From NCBI GenBank assembly GCA_045222555.1, contig JBGUYY010000068.1, forward strand, positions 62,001 to 126,000: 64,000 bases of DNA. Direction: 5' to 3'. The position numbers were made by a program, and so were the translations under genes. Under the pieces are notes generated by a model. The model did not search any database, was not told the DNA's origin, and saw nothing but the letters and a program-made list of their open reading frames with translations. The DNA comes from UBA1756 sp045222555. GTDB taxonomy: Bacteria > Bacteroidota > Bacteroidia > Bacteroidales > WCHB1-69. Positions 26,639-34,236 of this stretch are shown here, in pieces (positions within the stretch are counted from its first letter, which is position 1; every line of letters starts with the position of its first letter).

Positions 26639-26723
26639 GGGGGGGTACCAGAGCGGTCAAATGGGGCAGACTGTAAATCTGTTGGCTTAGCCTTCGGAGG
26701 TTCGAATCCTCCCCCCCCCACCA
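26639..26723 (+). tRNA. tRNA-Tyr (anticodon GTA)
   Basis: Class II tRNA with a long variable arm. The acceptor is seven G opposite seven C, the anticodon loop is CTGTAAA (GTA), and the T-loop is TTCGAAT. The terminal CCA (26721-26723) is encoded. It starts 4 bases after tRNA-Thr. Confidence 0.95.
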
Positions 26724-26727
26724 ACCT

Positions 26728-26803
26728 GCGGTAGTAGCTCATTTGGTAGAGCGGCAGCCTTCCAAGCTGCAGGTAGCGGGTTCGAGACCCGTCTACCGCT
26801 CCA
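26728..26803 (+). tRNA. tRNA-Gly (anticodon TCC)
   Basis: Acceptor GCGGTAG/CTACCGC, anticodon stem GCAGC/GCTGC around loop CTTCCAA (TCC), T-arm GCGGG-TTCGAGA-CCCGT, encoded CCA at 26801-26803. It starts 4 bases after tRNA-Tyr and ends 12 bases before the terminator. Confidence 0.95.
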
Positions 26804-26815
26804 CAGAACAAAACT

Positions 26816-26847
26816 AAAGCACCTTATTTCGATAAGGTGCTTTTTTT
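26816..26847 (+). terminator. Rho-independent terminator of the tRNA cluster
   Basis: A perfect 12-pair hairpin AAAGCACCTTAT / ATAAGGTGCTTT with a TTCG tetraloop, followed by a T run. Confidence 0.9.
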
Positions 26848-26871
26848 GTGCTCTGCAAGAAGCCTGTGATT

Positions 26872-28089
26872 TTACTTGATTTCTATGCCTATACCGGTCA
26901 AATGCCCTTTTTTAGTAAATGTATAGGAGATTCTCCTGCTGTTCACGGGCAGTGATGCCATGCAATCAACCACCAAGACATAGTGGTTCTTCACCCGCTC
27001 TACGGAACGCAAAACTCCGTTGACGGAGAAGTCGAACCCGCGTGATGCCAGATCTTTTTCGATATAAGCCATCATTTTGCCAATCGCGGGCACCCACTCT
27101 TCCGACACGTATGGTTCCTTCCATCCGGAACCGTACAGACCGGCATCTGTGTACAACCATCGTCCTTTGGAGTCAAAACCATCGCGTGATCCGTCTCTTC
27201 CAGTTATCAAATAATATTCCTTTGACAACTCTCTGAGACGCTTGCCTCGCCTTACCTTAGGATGAAAACGATGTATTTCGCTAATATCGCATTGTTGAAT
27301 CACGTTTAGGATTCCTTTCTGTACCTGTTGGGGCAAACTCTCCCAGAAGCATGGTCCCCAAAAGAAGCCTCCTCGGATTACACATTCCTGTGACAAACCA
27401 AAGCGTTCCTTGCAGCGTCCTTTGACAAGGTAATTGATAGGCCCATTGATATTGTAGGCTATCATCTGACCTTGTGAGAGATTCAGTGAGGCTCTCCAAT
27501 AATCGTCGTCGCCGTCTCTGACGACAAGGTAAGTCTGTTCCGGGTGCTGGCCGTCGTGAGGGATGAAAAAGTTGATATGCACACAAGTGTCTCCGTTTGT
27601 TTTTTGATAGAAAATGTATTGTCGGTGATATTGGTAGAACCAAGGTGCAGTAAAGGGACGTGGGATGAAATGCACTTCATCGGTAATCCGGTTTAATTCA
27701 TCAACGAGCAGTTGTTCAGTGCGTTGCACCTCCATCAAACCAATAGGAATGCGGTTTCCTTCATTTTGGCTTTTATCATACATATCTTCAAAATGCATTT
27801 CCTCACCGGGCAGTGCTTCAAGGATGTAGCCGGTCACTCCGGTATCGGCATGGCATTCCAGAAAACGGGTAGCGACGAAAGAAGAACTATGGTATTGATA
27901 CTTTACGGGGACATTGCTGACGACCTCTTCGATGCCCGTTAGGTGAATGGCTTCGAGACGTTTCGGGACTTGAGCGGACATGGACGCTATGGTTGTCCAT
28001 AACATCAAGAAAATCATCAGGATTTGAATAAAATTCAATCCCCGTGTCTCATTCAATAGCCGTGACTCGAATTGCGAAAAGGCGGTCAT
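26872..28089 (-). CDS. Secreted protein of unknown function (A)
   Basis: A 405-residue protein I do not recognise. The ATG at 28089 was chosen because the -7 box lies at 28109-28116; the reading frame is open further upstream. A hydrophobic stretch near residues 20-40 (FIQILMIFLMLWTTIA) ending in SMSAQ looks like a signal peptide with a longer than usual N-region. The rest is soluble, with aromatic-rich segments and no recognised catalytic motif. Its promoter region nearly duplicates that of gene B next to it, and both proteins have almost the same length (405 and 401) although I see no clear sequence similarity between them. Confidence 0.6.
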   Translation of the reverse strand: MTAFSQFESRLLNETRGLNFIQILMIFLMLWTTIASMSAQVPKRLEAIHLTGIEEVVSNVPVKYQYHSSSFVATRFLECHADTGVTGYILEALPGEEMHFEDMYDKSQNEGNRIPIGLMEVQRTEQLLVDELNRITDEVHFIPRPFTAPWFYQYHRQYIFYQKTNGDTCVHINFFIPHDGQHPEQTYLVVRDGDDDYWRASLNLSQGQMIAYNINGPINYLVKGRCKERFGLSQECVIRGGFFWGPCFWESLPQQVQKGILNVIQQCDISEIHRFHPKVRRGKRLRELSKEYYLITGRDGSRDGFDSKGRWLYTDAGLYGSGWKEPYVSEEWVPAIGKMMAYIEKDLASRGFDFSVNGVLRSVERVKNHYVLVVDCMASLPVNSRRISYTFTKKGHLTGIGIEIK

Positions 28090-28097
28090 AGGATTTG

Positions 28098-28134
28098 ATT
28101 TCACCCCGCAAAAATACAAATAAATTGAAAATTG
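28098..28134. repeat. Duplicated promoter block, copy in front of gene A
   Basis: About 35 bases starting ATTTCACCCCGCAAAAATAC, continued by AATAAATTGAAAAT, recur at 29381-29416 with one or two differences. Both copies carry the -7 box. Confidence 0.85.
28109..28116 (-). promoter_or_regulatory. -7 box before gene A
   Basis: TATTTTTG on the minus strand, 20 bases before the ATG at 28089. Confidence 0.6.
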
Positions 28135-28163
28135 AGAATTGAAAACTGAAAATTGAAATAACC

Positions 28164-29369
28164 CTACTCTCCGTACGTTATCGTCCTGGTTGTTCGTGCT
28201 GACAGCTTCCCGTCGATGAACTCCTCGCATTCTGTCCAATTGCCATGCTCGTCGTACTGATACTTAAACGTATATTGGCATTTCCAATTGTTATCATCTT
28301 TCCTTTCGCATGAGCCGGAATCTTGAAGGCTGTCCAGCCCGCGTGCGCCTCGAACAAAGAGAACGGGATTCCCCAGAAAGGTCTTCTGGATGACATTGCC
28401 CTGTGAATCGTATTCGTACAAGATGGTATGGATTGAAATTGTTGAACCTCTGTTATAAAAATCATAGATAGTACCTAGTTTGCCAAAGTTGGTGATGGAG
28501 AGAACCCTTCCAGCACTGTCATATTGGTATCGAATGCCAGTGGAATCTTTGGGATTGCTGACTGCACGCGGCTTTGACAAAGCGGATGTTTTGGGATAAA
28601 TAGGGAGGGTGTATATGTTATTGACAGAGTAATAATGTATTATGCTATCTATCTGATTTTCTTTGTTGTATATGTAAGTGGTGAGATGATTCATCCATCC
28701 ATTAGAAAATGTGAAAATTGCGGTAGGACGGTTGCAGGAGTCGTATTCTATACCTTCCACATACTGCCAGAATAAGGTGTCGCTGTGCCCTTTTCCGGTG
28801 AGGGTCTGGTAAGCTGCAGGCATACCGTTTTTGAAGGTGTAGCGCACCTTCTGTTCTGAAAATTCCAACCGGCATCCCTTCCCCTGATTTCCCATAGGAT
28901 TGTATATTTTGGGTGGGTACAGTTCTCCCAATCGCAGCTGGTATTGAGCCGCCTTCATCCTCTTGATTTGTTGCACATGGATGCTGTGTATTTCTTTTAC
29001 GACTGTTTGGTGTAAAGTATCGAACGAGTATTGGGCCGTTTCTATCGGGGCTGCCTCCCATCGAAACACGGAAACTGATTGGTTGTGATGGGAGTGTTTT
29101 CTTGCATGCCACCTAACACTGTAATCTGTATAATTGGGTATTCCGTAGTTGTATCTGACTTCTTGTATGTCCGCAATGTTGCCATTGAACACCATCGGAC
29201 ACTGCTCGCTCAACCACGTATTATCACTGTGGTGAGGAAAAATATCTGCATAATGGCTTTCTCCTATAATCTGTTTGGCTTCACGCTTCAATTCTTTGTC
29301 AATCTGTGCGTTGGCAGATAGAGCGAGGGACAAAAGCAATGTATAGACGAAAAAGACTTTGCGGTTCAT
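28164..29369 (-). CDS. Secreted YD-repeat-like protein of unknown function (B)
   Basis: A 401-residue protein with a signal peptide (MNRKVFFVYTLLLSLALSA, cleaved before NAQ). The C-terminal half has at least three Rhs/YD-type units: YQYDSAGRVLSITNFGKL, YEYDSQGNVIQKTFLG and YQYDEHGNWTECEEF. YD repeats build beta-helical shells in Rhs and teneurin proteins; a few units in a small secreted protein is a known but uncharacterised type in Bacteroidota. I chose ATG 29369 over 29387 because it starts a proper signal peptide. Located 74 bases upstream of gene A on the same strand, each with its own promoter copy. Confidence 0.65.
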   Translation of the reverse strand: MNRKVFFVYTLLLSLALSANAQIDKELKREAKQIIGESHYADIFPHHSDNTWLSEQCPMVFNGNIADIQEVRYNYGIPNYTDYSVRWHARKHSHHNQSVSVFRWEAAPIETAQYSFDTLHQTVVKEIHSIHVQQIKRMKAAQYQLRLGELYPPKIYNPMGNQGKGCRLEFSEQKVRYTFKNGMPAAYQTLTGKGHSDTLFWQYVEGIEYDSCNRPTAIFTFSNGWMNHLTTYIYNKENQIDSIIHYYSVNNIYTLPIYPKTSALSKPRAVSNPKDSTGIRYQYDSAGRVLSITNFGKLGTIYDFYNRGSTISIHTILYEYDSQGNVIQKTFLGNPVLFVRGARGLDSLQDSGSCERKDDNNWKCQYTFKYQYDEHGNWTECEEFIDGKLSARTTRTITYGE

Positions 29370-29380
29370 GGCGGTTTGGA

Positions 29381-29416
29381 ATTTCACCCCGCAAAAATAC
29401 GAATAAATTGAAAATG
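29381..29416. repeat. Duplicated promoter block, copy in front of gene B
   Basis: Second copy of the block at 28098-28134: ATTTCACCCCGCAAAAATAC then GAATAAATTGAAAAT. Confidence 0.85.
29392..29399 (-). promoter_or_regulatory. -7 box before gene B
   Basis: TATTTTTG on the minus strand, 22 bases before the ATG at 29369, inside the duplicated block. Confidence 0.6.
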
Positions 29417-29506
29417 GAAAATGGAAAACTTAAAATTACCGACCTTAGACAAAAAGAGGGTTCCAGCAATGCTGACACCCTCTATATTCAATAATGAACG
29501 AAAATC

Positions 29507-32500
29507 CTATTTGAAGGCGTTCTCGCACAGGCCGTCGCCGCTGAGCAACAGACGATCCATGTACGCAGGAACTTCCTTGCCCATGTACTTGTCCACGTAG
29601 ATCTTGGCAAGGTACTGTCCCAGCATGAATCCGTGGCCTTGCAAGCCGACGAGCAAGCCGTGGCCCGGGTCGATGATGTAGCGCGGCTCGGTGTAGTAGC
29701 CCGCCCAGAAGGCCTGGAAGCTGACAGCACCCAGCTGCGGGATCCACTCGCGGAACATCTCGGAGCAGATTTCGAGGAAGTCCTGGGCGTTGTACTTCAG
29801 GTTCTTGCCCGCTTCGGCGGAGTCGGTACCTGGAGAAGCACAACCGATAATCTGGCCCGTCTCCTTGAACTGCTGTCCGTAAACGGCGGAGAAGCCTTTG
29901 TAACGGCGGCGGTCGATGAGCATGTCGAGGCATTCGCCATCCTTACCCAACATCGGCAGACGGCCGGTGATAAAGGCTTGGTGCTTAATGGGATAAAGAC
30001 CTGTTTCAATACTCAACTGTTTGGCGAACTTGGCGGCCTGATAACCTAAGGCGTTGACGAAGTGCTCGCAGTGGTACTCCACATACTCTTTGTCGTGGGT
30101 GTAAACCAGTGCCATGAAGCCCTTGGCCGTGCGCTGCACTTCCACCAAGCGGCAGTCTTCGAGCAGCACGCCGCCCTTCTCGCAGGCGAGGTGACGGATG
30201 TAGTCGATGACCTTGCCGGGCGTGGCCTGCCAGCAGTTGTTGGTGACGCAGGCAGCGCTGTAAGTCTCGAGTTTCGGGTTGAAGTAGGGAGAAATCTCCT
30301 TCTGGAAATCCTTGCGATCAACCATGTATCCGTCAGACCAGCCGAGGGAGGCCTCCAAGGACTTGTAGGTGGCTTCATCGTGGGCGAAGCCGACATAGCG
30401 GATGGGGTAGTAGCCCACATCGGTCTTGCTTTGCAACTCGCGGAAGATGTCCTGGTTGTGGTTGGCGATGTCGGCGATTTCGGGAACGGAGAATGCCGGA
30501 CGGCCGCCACCGATGCAGCGCCATGAGGAACCGCGTTCGGCATTGCAAAGCACGGTCTTCTTGCCGCTTTCAGCGAAATAGCGGAACAGGCCGCTACCAG
30601 CAATACCGCCGCCTGCCACAAACACGTCGCATTCCACCTTGCGGGTGGCTTTCTTCACGTCGGTGATAAATTCTTTCGGCAGGTCGTTGGGTTGCATCTC
30701 GTTGATGGTAAGCTGGTTGGAGAGCGGTCCACGCGGGGTGGCGTCGCCCACCACCTCGATGCCGTAACCGCGCAGCAGCTGCTTCACACGCGGGATGCAG
30801 CGTTTGCCACGGCAGGTTCCCATACCGATTCTCGTGGTGTGCTTCAGCTCGTCCACGGAGATGATCTTGCGGTCGCCGATGACCTTCAGCAGCTTGTCGA
30901 GCTGCACGTCCTCGCAGTGGCAGACGTAGGCGGGTGACTTTTCGTCCTTGGCGGCTGCCATCTGTACCTTTTCGCCAAACTTCTCTTTGAGGATGAAGCC
31001 AGTGACTTCGGTCATCTTTTCGCCCTTGACATCCAGCGCTTTCACGCGGGCCACATTGGTCTTGTTGGGGTTGACTTTGATGTTTTCCACCACACCTTCG
31101 CCCACCTTTTCGCCCTTGTCGTTGATGAGCACCACTTCGGCACCCTTCTCCACGTGGTATTCAATGGGGAGGAAGAGCCACTCTTTCTGCAAGTTATAGC
31201 CGAAGATGGCCAAACCCGGACAGTGGGATACGCACTCCATACAGCCGATGCACTTGTTGTAGTCGATGACCGGCACGGTGGAGGTGCTGGACTTGGTGAT
31301 GGCACCTTGCGGGCAGGAGAAGGAGCAGGGGTTGCAGGCGAAGCCGTAGAGGCAGTCGGCCACCACGAAGCCCTTCTCGTTCATCCGTTCGGTGGTGGGC
31401 TTGTTGGGAGTCTCCAGCACACGGACGGGATGTTGTTGGGAGTCAATATATTGCTTGGAGATGGCGAGATAGTCGTCGTAGTTGACGCGCTTGCCCATCT
31501 GCATGGCGATTTCGAGGGCGACCTGTTTGCCGCGGAGCACGGCGCAGGTGCCTTCGCCCACGCGCACGGCGTCGCCCGCGCCGAAGGTGTTGAGACCGAA
31601 CACCTGGCGGCCTTTCAGCAGCAGCTGGTTGTCGGGGATGAGGCCGGTACATATATTAATCACGTCGATGCCTTCAATGGTCTTTTCAGTACCAGGCACG
31701 GGTTTGAAGTTCTTGCATTCGGCGATGACGGCGCCGACGATGCCGGTGTGGTCATCGTTGGGGATGGCGCGCAGCAGCACGTGTGAGGTGTAGATCGGAA
31801 TGCCGAGACGGCGCACACGGTTGGCCTGCACGGGGAAACCACCCTCGTGGTCCATGGCCTCCACGATGGCGACGACTTTCGCGCCGGCCTGCGTGGCCTG
31901 GTAGGAGGTGAGGTAGCCGATGTTGCCGGCACCGATGGAGAGGATGCGCTTGCCGAGGAGGGTGTGCTCCACGTTCATCATCTTCTGGACGACGGCGGCG
32001 GTATAAACGCCCGGTAGGTCGTCGTTCTCAAATACCGGCATGAACGGAACAGCACCAGTAGCCACTACCAGATATTCGGCGTCCACGTAGTAGATGCTGC
32101 CGTCTTTCAGGTTCTTGACGGCCACGCGGGGACCTTCGAGCAGATCCCAAACGGTGGAGTTGAGGAAGATGCCGCTGTGGTCGTCGCCGGCCAGCGTCTT
32201 GGCGATGTCGAAACCACGCATGCCACCGTACAGTTTTTCTTTCTCAAAGAAGAAGAACTGGTGGGTCTGCATGTTGAATTGACCGCCGACGCGCTCGTTG
32301 TTGTCGATGACGATATTGCTGATACCCTGCTCGTTGAGCATCTCACGGCAGGCCAACCCGGCAGGGCCAGCACCGATGATGACCACTTGGGTCTTGTAAA
32401 TCTTCTGGGTCTGCTGTTGCGGCTCAGCGGCCTGCGGGAAGTAGTTCTGGGGAATCTCCCGCACCTCCTTTACACCGTCAACGGGGGTGATGCATATTCT

Positions 32501-32731
32501 CTTGATGACGCCGTCCACCAGCATCTGGCAGGCACCGCACTTGCCGATGCCGCACTCGAGGGAGCGCTCGCGGCCGTCGATGCTGTGGCTGTGGATGGGA
32601 AAGCCAGCCTGGTGCAGGGCTGCAGCAATGGTGTAGCCCTTGTGTCCCGTCACCTTTTGTCCGTTAAAGGTAAAAACGACTTCTTCCGTTTTCGGAATGT
32701 CTAAAATCGGATGTTCATTAATTTTATACAT
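29507..32731 (-). CDS. Giant multi-cofactor flavoprotein dehydrogenase (2Fe-2S / FAD-NAD / 4Fe-4S / BFD / DAO fusion)
   Basis: A 1074-residue single chain. Residues 15-95: plant-type 2Fe-2S domain with C60, C65, C68 and C80. Residues 115-440: FAD/NAD disulphide-reductase-type domain starting VVIIGAGPAGLACREML, as in sarcosine oxidase alpha and HcnB. About 460-510: ferredoxin cysteines (CNPCSFSCPQGAI; CIGCMECVSHCPG). About 605-660: BFD-like 2Fe-2S domain (CHCEDVQ and CRGKRC). About 690-1070: a D-amino-acid-oxidase-fold flavoprotein starting VAGGGIAGSGLFRYFAE. In HcnABC, opine and hydroxyproline dehydrogenases these parts are separate subunits that oxidise an amine or imino acid. The substrate here is unknown. 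Monocistronic, with its own -7 box. Confidence 0.85.
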   Translation of the reverse strand: MYKINEHPILDIPKTEEVVFTFNGQKVTGHKGYTIAAALHQAGFPIHSHSIDGRERSLECGIGKCGACQMLVDGVIKRICITPVDGVKEVREIPQNYFPQAAEPQQQTQKIYKTQVVIIGAGPAGLACREMLNEQGISNIVIDNNERVGGQFNMQTHQFFFFEKEKLYGGMRGFDIAKTLAGDDHSGIFLNSTVWDLLEGPRVAVKNLKDGSIYYVDAEYLVVATGAVPFMPVFENDDLPGVYTAAVVQKMMNVEHTLLGKRILSIGAGNIGYLTSYQATQAGAKVVAIVEAMDHEGGFPVQANRVRRLGIPIYTSHVLLRAIPNDDHTGIVGAVIAECKNFKPVPGTEKTIEGIDVINICTGLIPDNQLLLKGRQVFGLNTFGAGDAVRVGEGTCAVLRGKQVALEIAMQMGKRVNYDDYLAISKQYIDSQQHPVRVLETPNKPTTERMNEKGFVVADCLYGFACNPCSFSCPQGAITKSSTSTVPVIDYNKCIGCMECVSHCPGLAIFGYNLQKEWLFLPIEYHVEKGAEVVLINDKGEKVGEGVVENIKVNPNKTNVARVKALDVKGEKMTEVTGFILKEKFGEKVQMAAAKDEKSPAYVCHCEDVQLDKLLKVIGDRKIISVDELKHTTRIGMGTCRGKRCIPRVKQLLRGYGIEVVGDATPRGPLSNQLTINEMQPNDLPKEFITDVKKATRKVECDVFVAGGGIAGSGLFRYFAESGKKTVLCNAERGSSWRCIGGGRPAFSVPEIADIANHNQDIFRELQSKTDVGYYPIRYVGFAHDEATYKSLEASLGWSDGYMVDRKDFQKEISPYFNPKLETYSAACVTNNCWQATPGKVIDYIRHLACEKGGVLLEDCRLVEVQRTAKGFMALVYTHDKEYVEYHCEHFVNALGYQAAKFAKQLSIETGLYPIKHQAFITGRLPMLGKDGECLDMLIDRRRYKGFSAVYGQQFKETGQIIGCASPGTDSAEAGKNLKYNAQDFLEICSEMFREWIPQLGAVSFQAFWAGYYTEPRYIIDPGHGLLVGLQGHGFMLGQYLAKIYVDKYMGKEVPAYMDRLLLSGDGLCENAFK

Positions 32732-32797
32732 AAAAAAGAGGTAAATAATTGGTTGTCAGTATAATTTGGTTGTTTGATGGATGTGCTAAAGCAACCG

Positions 32798-32805
32798 CAA
32801 ATTTA
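32798..32805 (-). promoter_or_regulatory. -7 box before the giant flavoprotein gene
   Basis: TAAATTTG on the minus strand matches TAnnTTTG and gives a leader of about 60 bases before the ATG at 32731. Confidence 0.5.
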
Positions 32806-32855
32806 GTTTTTTTTATCTAACCATCGTGCGGTCATTAAAAAAATGTTGAAAAATG

Positions 32856-32885
32856 TTTGAGATGTTGCCTAAAATCGTACTTTTG
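32856..32885 (+). promoter_or_regulatory. Promoter before the M20 amidohydrolase
   Basis: -33 TTTG at 32856-32859 and -7 TACTTTTG at 32878-32885 with an 18-base spacer, close to the Bacteroidota consensus TTTG-N19-TAnnTTTG. One of the best promoter matches in the window. Confidence 0.7.
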
Positions 32886-32962
32886 CCGTCAGTGACTGCA
32901 TCATCATATATGAAAGTTGGTTGTTTGTAAAATATTGTTTTTCAATTGAATGATTATTGACT

Positions 32963-34114
32963 ATGACATCTATTGATAATAAAAAGAAAAAAACAGATTC
33001 TCAACTTGCAGAAATCCGACACCAGCTGCACCGTTTAGCGGAACCCTCCGGCGAGGAGGTGCACACCCATACGTTCATTATGGAGCAGCTGAAAGCCTGT
33101 TCGCCTTCACGGATTCTTACTTTTGAAGATACACAGAGCATTATTGCTGTTTTTGAGGGTGAAGAACCCGGGCGTACACTGTTGTTCCGCGGCGATTTCG
33201 ATGCTGTGCGGGTGGAGGAGACGATTGATGTTCCCTACGCCTCCGAGATGGCGGGGGTAGCCCACAAGTGCGGTCACGACGGACATGCCACCATCCTGCT
33301 CGGGCTGGCTCACAGTCTGCACCAGCGGCCGCCTCAGCGCGGACGGGTGCTGCTGTTCTTCCAAGCTGCCGAGGAGACTGGTGATGGTGCGCGGCAGCTG
33401 ATTGAAACGGGCGTGCTTGACCGATACACCCCCGACCGTGTCTTCGCTCTTCACAATATTCCGGGCGAGAAGTTGGGCATCGTGCTGGGCAAGCCAGGCA
33501 GTTTTACCTGCTCGGTGGTGAGCACCGACATCGTTTTGCAGGGACATAGTGCCCATGCCGCCGAGCCTCTCAAGGCGTTATCGCCCTATCCCGCCGCACG
33601 AGCCATCGCTGACAAATTGCTGTCGCTCAACAATTACGGTATGCACAGCGACCACTATCGTCTGCTCACGTTGGTGGAGTTCAGGGTAGGGGAACAGGCC
33701 TACGGAGTGGCCGCCGGCGATGGGGTGCTGCGTTTCACCCTGCGCGCCAAAGACGACGCCTGGCTGCAACAAACCAAAAAGGAGGTACTTCAGATTGTGG
33801 ACGAAGAGGTGAAAAAAGTGCCTGGACTGGTTTCCAGCCAGAGCTGGAAAGAGTACTTTGCGGCTTCTGACAACCATCCCGAGGCGATGGCGGAGGTGCG
33901 AGATGCTGCTTTGCGCAGTAGTCTGGAATACAAGGAGTTAGAACTTCCCTTCTCGTGGGGTGAGGATTTCGGACTGCTCACCCAACACTATCCGGGTGCG
34001 CTGTTCGGCCTCGGCTCCGGCGAATGCCAGCCCTCGCTCCACCACCCCCATTTCGACTTCCCCGATGAGCTTCTTCCCATCGGCGTGCGCCTTTTCCGCG
34101 AACTGGTGCAGTAA
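32963..34114 (+). CDS. M20 family amidohydrolase (hippurate hydrolase-like)
   Basis: A 383-residue metal-dependent amidohydrolase of the M20D branch (hippurate/IAA-amino acid/N-acyl amino acid hydrolases). Metal-binding motifs are visible: HKCGHDGHATILLGLAH, then EETGDGARQLIE, and a late histidine region near GECQPSLHHPHFDFPDE. The dimerisation domain lies between about residues 180 and 290. I chose ATG 32963; a TTG two codons earlier is less likely. No signal peptide, so cytoplasmic. It is divergent from the giant flavoprotein and might share a substrate pathway (acylated amino acids), which is only an inference. Confidence 0.9.
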   Translation: MTSIDNKKKKTDSQLAEIRHQLHRLAEPSGEEVHTHTFIMEQLKACSPSRILTFEDTQSIIAVFEGEEPGRTLLFRGDFDAVRVEETIDVPYASEMAGVAHKCGHDGHATILLGLAHSLHQRPPQRGRVLLFFQAAEETGDGARQLIETGVLDRYTPDRVFALHNIPGEKLGIVLGKPGSFTCSVVSTDIVLQGHSAHAAEPLKALSPYPAARAIADKLLSLNNYGMHSDHYRLLTLVEFRVGEQAYGVAAGDGVLRFTLRAKDDAWLQQTKKEVLQIVDEEVKKVPGLVSSQSWKEYFAASDNHPEAMAEVRDAALRSSLEYKELELPFSWGEDFGLLTQHYPGALFGLGSGECQPSLHHPHFDFPDELLPIGVRLFRELVQ

Positions 34115-34183
34115 TTTTCTACTTTTTTTAATGTGATGGTTCACATTTCTGTTGTGAATGCGTCATTATTCAAAGAATATGTC

Positions 34184-34191
34184 TATTTTTG
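34184..34191 (+). promoter_or_regulatory. -7 box before the FISUMP protein
   Basis: TATTTTTG, 45 bases before the ATG at 34237. Confidence 0.55.
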
Positions 34192-34236
34192 CACGTAGAT
34201 GATAATTTCCTTTATAACCCCTTAAATCATATTGTC

